Shown here piece by piece: positions 6,924 through 10,795 of a DNA stretch of 10,795 nt. This stretch comes from CAVZLD01 sp964522605 (GTDB taxonomy: Bacteria > Planctomycetota > Planctomycetia > Pirellulales > Pirellulaceae), in NCBI GenBank assembly GCA_964522605.1, contig CAZFWV010000238.1, forward strand, positions 1 to 10,795, given 5' to 3'. The notes beneath the pieces are model-generated. The model made no database searches. It saw only the letters and a program-made list of their open reading frames with translations, and was not told the DNA's origin. Position numbers and translations under genes: made by a program. The stretch's first letter is position 1. Every line of letters begins with the position of its first letter.

Positions 6924-8075
6924 ATGGACGCACTGCAATTCGCCGAACAACTGATCCGCTTCGCCTCCGTGAGCAGTCGCTCAAATGTGGCAGTCAGTGA
7001 TTATGTGCAAGAACAGTTGGAGCGTCAGGGCTTCGAAACAGAACGGCTGGAATACGACGATGCGCAGGCCGTGCGCAAGGTCTCGATCGTGGGAAAGAAA
7101 GGCGGCGGCCGGGGAGGACTGGCGTATTTCGGACATACCGATGTCGTGCCTGCCGAATCGTGGGCTCTCAACGATTGCGGCCCCTTCACACCGACGAGGC
7201 GCGACGGACGCTTGTATGGACGCGGCAGTTGCGACATGAAGGGCTCGATCGCCGCGATGCTGGCCGCGGCCGAACGTTTTCCGGTCGAGCGGCTTCAGCA
7301 ACCGCTTTACATTACCTGCACTGCAGACGAAGAAATCGGCTATGGCGGAGCGGCGGACGTCCAGAAGCGCTCGCGGCTGTTCCGCGACATGGTTGCGGAG
7401 GGCAGTCGCGGGATCATTGGCGAGCCGACTCGCTTACAGCTCGTCCACGCTCACAAAGGTACCTACGGGTTCCGCGCGGTCGCCCGCGGGCGAGCCGCCC
7501 ACTCAAGTACTCGGGAAGGCCTCAATGCAAATCTGGCGATGATCCCTTTTCTCGTGGAGATGAAGAGGATTCACGACGAAACAGAATGCGATCCAGCCTG
7601 GCAAAACAGAGCCTTCGATCCACCCACAATCAGTTGGAACATCGGGATCAACGATCATTCTCCGGCCGTCAATATCACTCCCGCACAGAGTATCTGCACG
7701 GTCTACTTTCGCCCGATGCCGGGTCAGGATCCCGAAATCCTGATTGATCGAGCGCGCCAGGCAGCGATGCGGTGCGGAGTTGAACTGGAGGTCATGCACG
7801 CCGCACCGCCGTTGTACATGGAACGGTCTTCGGAATTCGTCCGCGAGATGCTCGCACTGACCGGGAATTCTCAGCCGCAGACGGTGAGTTATGGAACAGA
7901 TGGGTGCATGTTCACCGAGCTGCAGAACTTGGTTCTATTGGGACCAGGTGACATCGCCCAAGCCCATACATCCGATGAATGGATCTCGCTCGACGAATTG
8001 CAGCGCGGCACGGAACTCTACGCGCGTTTGATTGAATACTGGTGCTGTGGAGAAAAGGGCGGCACGCATGACTGA
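6924..8075 (+). CDS. argE: M20-family metallo-deacetylase, ArgE-like (acetylornithine deacetylase)
   Basis: A cytoplasmic two-metal amidohydrolase, most likely removing the acetyl group from N2-acetylornithine in arginine synthesis. It has 383 residues, a usual ArgE length. Metal ligands and catalytic residues are visible: His71 and Asp73 (GHTDVVP), Asp104 (GRGSCDMKG), Glu136-Glu137 (TADEEIG), Glu167 (GEPT) and His348. The dimerisation domain contains RAAHSS with His193. GEPTRLQLVHAHKG and GPGDIAQAHTSDEW closely resemble ArgE (GEPTSLQPVRAHKG and GPGSINQAHQPDEY in E. coli), which favours ArgE over DapE. ATG at 6924 is the only sensible start; no Shine-Dalgarno precedes it. The stop overlaps the start of a GNAT acetyltransferase gene by 8 bases, so translation is probably coupled. 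A different N-acyl amino acid substrate cannot be excluded. Confidence 0.85.
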   Translation: MDALQFAEQLIRFASVSSRSNVAVSDYVQEQLERQGFETERLEYDDAQAVRKVSIVGKKGGGRGGLAYFGHTDVVPAESWALNDCGPFTPTRRDGRLYGRGSCDMKGSIAAMLAAAERFPVERLQQPLYITCTADEEIGYGGAADVQKRSRLFRDMVAEGSRGIIGEPTRLQLVHAHKGTYGFRAVARGRAAHSSTREGLNANLAMIPFLVEMKRIHDETECDPAWQNRAFDPPTISWNIGINDHSPAVNITPAQSICTVYFRPMPGQDPEILIDRARQAAMRCGVELEVMHAAPPLYMERSSEFVREMLALTGNSQPQTVSYGTDGCMFTELQNLVLLGPGDIAQAHTSDEWISLDELQRGTELYARLIEYWCCGEKGGTHD

Positions 8076-8505
8076 ATCACAACCAGCACCGGTAATCATT
8101 CGGGAAGCCAAGGCGGATGATGTGCCGCAGATCCGTGACTTGGTCGAGCCCTTTGTGCAGCATCGAATCCTATTGCCGCGAACCGACGAAGAACTACACC
8201 GATTAGTGATTCACGGATTTGTTGCGGAATCGGAGGATGCGATTGTCGGCTTTGTTGCGTTGGAAGTCTACTCGCGAAAGATGGCTGAACTGCAATGTCT
8301 GGCCGTGCACGCTGACTTCCAGCGTCGTGGTCTAGGCAAAGCGCTCGTGCGTCGTTGTGTTCAGCGGGCTTGCGAGTTGAACATTCACGAATTAATGGCA
8401 ATTACCGCATCGGATGCCCTCTTCCGCGATTGCGGTTTTGACTATTCGCTTCCAGATCAGAAAAAAGCGTTGTTCCTGCATCCGTGCACCCAAGAACGGC
8501 ATTAG
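8068..8505 (+). CDS. GNAT acetyltransferase resembling the acetyltransferase domain of N-acetylglutamate synthase
   Basis: It transfers an acetyl group from acetyl-CoA to an amino group. The 145-residue single-domain protein shows IREAKADDVPQI (11-22), the beta-4 region AELQCLAVHADF (73-84), the acetyl-CoA loop QRRGLGKA (85-92) and FRDCGF (119-124). Resemblance to the C-terminal half of ArgA covers the whole chain: EPFVQHRILLPRT matches the ArgA stretch RPLEQQGILVRRS, and LPDQKKALF matches LPESKKQLY. It lacks the amino-acid-kinase domain of classical ArgA, as in short stand-alone synthases. A role as N-acetylglutamate synthase is inferred from this and from coupling to the ArgE-like gene (ATGACTGA overlap). 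ATG at 8068 is preferred to an in-frame TTG at 8032 deep inside the previous gene. Its stop overlaps that of the convergent sulfatase. Confidence is high for GNAT and moderate for the substrate. Confidence 0.82.
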   Translation: MTESQPAPVIIREAKADDVPQIRDLVEPFVQHRILLPRTDEELHRLVIHGFVAESEDAIVGFVALEVYSRKMAELQCLAVHADFQRRGLGKALVRRCVQRACELNIHELMAITASDALFRDCGFDYSLPDQKKALFLHPCTQERH

Positions 8506-9971
8506 CGCTCGTCGGAGGGACCGCCCGAGATCTCGCGGTAGCGTTCATCGATAAGGGAGTGGTAATCCGGATAGCTGGGGAAGAAAGGAGGTCGGTTGTC
8601 GCGGTTCCATTCTTCGTACTGTTGCTGCAACCGCTCCACTTCTGCAGGATACTGCTCCGCCACGTTCGTCTGTTCGCTGGGATCTGCCGCCAAATCGTAC
8701 AGCTCCCGTCGACCGTCTCGACGCGACCCGATCAGCTTCCAGTTCGCTGAACGGACCGCCCATTCGTTTCCTCCCTCCTTCCGCCAGAAAAGGGCCTCGT
8801 GCGGCACCTGCTGTTTTTCATCCCGCCAATACGGAATCAAGTCTTTCCCCTCGAGTCGATCGGTTTCCACCTTGATCCCTCCCGCCGCCAGGGCCGTGCA
8901 GGCCAAATCGATGGAATTCACGGGATGTTCGTACCGCGTTCCGACAGGGAGGACTGTCGGCCAATTCGCCACAAAAGGTACGCGAATCCCACCCTCATAC
9001 AAATCGCCCTTCTGCCCACGGAGCGGATCGTTACAGGATCCGTTCGCGTTCTCAGGACCTCCGTTATCGCTGAGGAACATCACCAGGGTATTCTGGCGCA
9101 ACCCAAGGTCATTTAAGCACTCCAGAATCTGCCCAATTCCCCGATCCATGGAACGAACCATCGCAGCATAGGTGCGCCGCTTGGGGTTCTCAATCGCAGC
9201 AAAATCCGCGAGATCTTCGCGGGGGGCCTGCATCGGTGTGTGCGGCGCATTGTAAGCCACGTAAAGAAAGAACGGCCCGTCGCGGTTCGTCTGGATGAAG
9301 TCGACCGCCTGCGCGGTGAGCACCGTCGTCAAATAGCCTGCTAACGCTTGGGGTTGCCCGTCTCTTTGGAGCGGCTGGAAGTATCCCTCGCCCGTGGGCT
9401 TCAATAGGTCGACCTGAAAATAGTCGTGTCCGCCGCCGAGAAACCCATAGAAGAAGTCAAACCCGCGGTGTCGAGGATGAAAAGGCCGTGCGGCGCCCAG
9501 GTGCCATTTCCCAACCATGCCCGTCGCATAGCCGTGCTTCTTCAGCCGTGCCGCGATGGTAGTCTCCTGCGTCGGCAGGCCCATGTAACGATTCTGGGTA
9601 TCGTAGGCAATGTTTCGCTCGTATCCGAATCGATGTTGATAACGGCCGGTCATCAGGGACGCCCGCATCGGGCTACAGAAGGGGTGTGCTGAATATCCAT
9701 GCGTGCATTGCACACCTTCCCCAGCCAGCCGATCCAGATTCGGCGTGGGAATGTCCTGTGCTCCCTGAAAACCAACGTCGGCGTACCCGAGATCATCCGC
9801 CAAGATCAGGACAACGTTCGGCCGCTGCGTCGTTTCCGCGGCAAAGAGAACCACGGAAGAACTCAGCGCGAGAAATAGGAGCGTCCCGACTGCATGCCCC
9901 AGAACACTCGCACTTCGATGACTCTCCCGAGACAACATGGTCACCGCTGGCATGATGAAGTAACTCGACAT
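8502..9971 (-). CDS. Secreted type I sulfatase (arylsulfatase family, formylglycine-dependent)
   Basis: It hydrolyses sulfate esters, probably on sulfated polysaccharides, outside the cytoplasm. The 489-residue protein has an N-terminal signal (hydrophobic 28-45, likely cut after FAA) preceded by a rather long charged region. Metal and catalytic residues are Asp59-Asp60 (LADDLGY), Cys99 in CSPMRASLMTGR, Lys155 and His157 (GKWHLG), His244 (NAPHTP), Asp302-Asn303 (SDNGG) and Lys321 (GQKGDLYEGG). CSPMR fits the CxPxR sequence that formylglycine-generating enzyme or anSME modifies; Met replaces the common Ser. C-terminal WKLI and ELYDLAADPSEQTN are typical of the family. ATG at 9971 has AGGGGG 8 bases upstream; ATG at 9953 and ATG at 9938 are weaker. 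The gene is complete. Its stop overlaps that of the convergent GNAT gene by 4 bases. No maturase, sugar transporter or glycoside hydrolase lies nearby, so the substrate is unknown. Confidence 0.95.
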   Translation of the reverse strand: MSSYFIMPAVTMLSRESHRSASVLGHAVGTLLFLALSSSVVLFAAETTQRPNVVLILADDLGYADVGFQGAQDIPTPNLDRLAGEGVQCTHGYSAHPFCSPMRASLMTGRYQHRFGYERNIAYDTQNRYMGLPTQETTIAARLKKHGYATGMVGKWHLGAARPFHPRHRGFDFFYGFLGGGHDYFQVDLLKPTGEGYFQPLQRDGQPQALAGYLTTVLTAQAVDFIQTNRDGPFFLYVAYNAPHTPMQAPREDLADFAAIENPKRRTYAAMVRSMDRGIGQILECLNDLGLRQNTLVMFLSDNGGPENANGSCNDPLRGQKGDLYEGGIRVPFVANWPTVLPVGTRYEHPVNSIDLACTALAAGGIKVETDRLEGKDLIPYWRDEKQQVPHEALFWRKEGGNEWAVRSANWKLIGSRRDGRRELYDLAADPSEQTNVAEQYPAEVERLQQQYEEWNRDNRPPFFPSYPDYHSLIDERYREISGGPSDER

Positions 9972-10004
9972 CGAGGAATCCCCCTATTGATCGCTGCGCG
10001 GTGA

Positions 10005-10022
10005 ATGATCCAGGACGATCAT
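10005..10022. promoter_or_regulatory. Dyad ATGATC-N6-GATCAT upstream of the sulfatase, possible operator
   Basis: Perfect 6-base arms are separated by 6 bases, 34-51 bases before the sulfatase ATG. Spacing and symmetry fit a dimeric regulator site near a promoter. No clear promoter hexamers are visible, so the operator role is speculative. Confidence 0.25.
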
Positions 10023-10051
10023 CGGGAGTCCAGCTTTCGCCGAGGCTCCCG
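10023..10051. promoter_or_regulatory. Hairpin in the sulfatase upstream region
   Basis: Arms CGGGAG (10023-10028) and CTCCCG (10046-10051) can extend by two more C-G pairs past a one-base bulge. It directly abuts the dyad at 10005-10022. It could form in the sulfatase leader transcript if transcription starts upstream of it, or end transcription coming from the right; there is no T tract. Confidence 0.25.
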
Positions 10052-10274
10052 AGAATCGAAAGGCCCATTGTCCGCGGCAGGCAATAATCCATTCGGCGAA
10101 GGCGAAGACAACAGACTACCCTGCGAACAGAGCACTTGCACGAAAGCCAAGGTTACAGATTAACAAAGTCACCGAGCAGATGTTGTTATCGTCGCAAGAA
10201 TTCAGGCGACCAATGGGAATGAGCCTTGTCCGGGTAGAAGGGATCCCATTTCGTTGAGGCTTCCCGACCGTCTG

Positions 10275-10313
10275 CCCTCCGCGGCCCTCTGCGCCTCGGC
10301 GGCCTCTGCGTTG
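10275..10313 (+). repeat. CTCTGCG-rich repeat, copy 1
   Basis: A string of near-heptamer units (CCTCCGCGG, CCCTCTGCG, CCTCGGCGG, CCTCTGCG). The reverse complement of 10722-10761 matches it closely, with two or three small gaps. Similar CTCTGCG-type strings are, from general knowledge, scattered between genes in many environmental bacteria; function unknown. Confidence 0.6.
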
Positions 10314-10360
10314 ACCATTTATGTGAACGACAGGATCTCTCCATGCTTCGGGAAAAGCTC

Positions 10361-10413
10361 GAAACACAGCGCAGCCTTCGGCCGCAACCCAAGGCGGTGC
10401 TGCCGCACTCGGC
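10361..10413 (+). repeat. Dispersed GC-rich repeat, full right copy
   Basis: This 53-base unit matches the reverse complement of 1-53. It has two modules. The first (10361-10389) holds GCAGCCTTCGGCCGC, a short imperfect hairpin. The second (10390-10413) holds GTGC-TGCC-GCAC, a small perfect hairpin. The second module recurs at 10637-10656 and the first recurs inverted at 10493-10521. It is the left arm of the large palindrome 10361-10521. Confidence 0.8.
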
Positions 10414-10426
10414 GCAATGGGTGTGC

Positions 10427-10443
10427 CACTGGCTTTGCCAGTG
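10427..10443 (+). repeat. REP-like palindrome CACTGGC-TTT-GCCAGTG, copy 1
   Basis: A perfect 7-base stem with a 3-base loop. The flank GGGTG before it and the TT after it are shared with the inverted second copy. Size, stem and flanking conservation resemble REP elements mobilised by RAYT-type transposases in other bacteria. No such gene is in this window. Confidence 0.75.
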
Positions 10444-10464
10444 TTCTCTTGGGTCGAGGAACAG

Positions 10465-10481
10465 CACTGGCAGAGCCAGTG
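10465..10481 (-). repeat. REP-like palindrome CACTGGC-AGA-GCCAGTG, copy 2, inverted
   Basis: Same 7-base stem as 10427-10443. The loop AGA is, on the other strand, TCT against TTT in copy 1, and the flank CACCC on its right is the inverse of GGGTG. The two copies are thus a head-to-head pair with 21 bases between the stems, an arrangement known for paired REP elements. Confidence 0.75.
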
Positions 10482-10492
10482 GCACCCAGTCC

Positions 10493-10521
10493 AGTTGCCG
10501 CCGTAGGCTGCGCTGAACTTC
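10493..10521 (-). repeat. Partial inverted copy of the dispersed repeat (first module only)
   Basis: Contains TAGGCTGCGCTGAAC, corresponding to AAGGCTGCGCTGCGT in the 1-53 copy; about five of 29 positions differ. Compared with the left arm it lacks about 27 bases, which are the whole second module. It is the right arm of the palindrome 10361-10521. Confidence 0.7.
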
Positions 10522-10607
10522 AAGATGCCAAAAGTCAAAGCGAGTGGAAACACGACCCAACCCTGCGGCATGACAGAATTCGCTCCGCCCGACAAGAAAC
10601 TCACCGA

Positions 10608-10620
10608 TAGCAGTGCAGAG
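10608..10620 (+). repeat. 13-base direct repeat TAGCAGTGCAGAG, copy 1
   Basis: Identical to 10719-10731. It abuts the repeat at 10627-10656 on its left side, while the second copy runs into the CTCTGCG-type repeat. It may be a junction sequence of repeat insertion, or part of a longer decayed unit. Confidence 0.55.
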
Positions 10621-10626
10621 CGGCAG

Positions 10627-10656
10627 GGCCGCAACCAAAGGGGTGCTGCCGCACCC
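10627..10656 (+). repeat. Dispersed repeat, partial copy with perfect 6-base hairpin
   Basis: Matches 10380-10408 with one substitution and one single-base gap (27 of 29 aligned positions). The second module forms a perfect hairpin GGGTGC-TGCC-GCACCC (10641-10656), stronger than the 4-base stem in the copy at 10361-10413. It is in direct orientation relative to that copy. Confidence 0.75.
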
Positions 10657-10718
10657 ATGTCTCCAGTCGCTCCCGTTGGTCGCTCGATTTCTTGCCGAGA
10701 TGACAACGTTTTCAGCGT

Positions 10719-10731
10719 TAGCAGTGCAGAG
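10719..10731 (+). repeat. 13-base direct repeat TAGCAGTGCAGAG, copy 2
   Basis: Identical to 10608-10620, 111 bases downstream of it. Its last ten bases overlap the start of the inverted CTCTGCG-type repeat (10722-10761). Confidence 0.55.
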
Positions 10732-10761
10732 GACACAGAGGCGCGGAGAGCCGCGGAGAGG
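10722..10761 (-). repeat. CTCTGCG-rich repeat, copy 2, inverted
   Basis: On the minus strand it reads as near-heptamer units (CCTCTCCGCGG, CTCTCCGCG, CCTCTGTG, TCCTCTGC) aligning with 10275-10313. The two copies bracket the rest of the repeat cluster in inverted orientation. Confidence 0.6.
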
Positions 10762-10795
10762 ATTCGATTGACGCCACGAGCCGTATTTATGCCAG

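Larger units (their letters stand above)
9972..10795. other. Gene-free region with a repeat cluster upstream of the sulfatase
   Basis: I find no credible gene in these 824 bases. Open frames exist on the minus strand (for example 10116-10736) but run through repeats and resemble no known family. Bases 9972-10060 hold a dyad and a hairpin that could belong to the sulfatase leader. Bases 10060-10270 hold nothing I recognise. From about 10275 to 10761 short GC-rich repeats take up much of the sequence, listed separately. The right edge of the window ends without a feature. Confidence 0.7.

Noticed and set aside
10361..10656. Possible CRISPR array
   Set aside because: The repeats differ in length and orientation, have no regular spacers, and no cas gene is nearby.
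10116..10736. Long minus-strand open frame of 206 codons, and an overlapping one at 10186-10638
   Set aside because: They run through the palindromic repeats, resemble no family, are rich in Arg/Gly/Ser from GC-rich repeats, and have no ribosome binding site.

Overview
This window looks like chromosomal DNA of a planctomycete. The GC content is in the mid-50s by eye. It carries a secreted type I sulfatase with a CSPMR active site, a plant-like ATP-type phosphofructokinase, and intergenic DNA full of short GC-rich palindromic repeats. The phylum assignment is an inference from gene families and style; there is no rRNA or other marker gene here. No tRNA, rRNA, CRISPR array or transposase gene was seen.

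Left two thirds, minus strand: four co-directional genes read from high to low coordinates. They are a P1B-type metal ATPase with a TPC motif (4729-6606), a 6-phosphofructokinase (3417-4703), a glycogen/alpha-glucan phosphorylase (887-3352) and an exported Cys-type glutathione peroxidase (156-743). The gaps are 25, 64 and about 140 bases, so the first three plausibly form one operon and the peroxidase may be read through or have its own signal. Phosphorylase plus phosphofructokinase would feed stored glucan into glycolysis (glucose-1-P, via phosphoglucomutase and isomerase elsewhere, to fructose-1,6-bisphosphate). Two inverted repeats follow the peroxidase.

Middle, plus strand: a divergent intergenic region (6607-6923) with a tandem 11-base repeat and a GC hairpin precedes a two-gene unit. 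This unit is an M20 deacetylase closely resembling ArgE (6924-8075) and, overlapping it by 8 bases, a stand-alone GNAT acetyltransferase (8068-8505) that resembles the acetyltransferase domain of N-acetylglutamate synthase. Together they could supply the first and the deacetylation steps of arginine synthesis.

Right third: a secreted sulfatase (8502-9971, minus) converges on the acetyltransferase, and the two stop codons overlap. Upstream of the sulfatase, 9972-10795 has no credible gene. It holds a small dyad and a hairpin near the sulfatase start, then a dense cluster of modular palindromic repeats. One 53-base module also occurs, inverted, at bases 1-53. The repeat cluster is the least explained structure in the window. 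The protein-coding part consists of recognisable families, with a few notable active-site and arrangement details.
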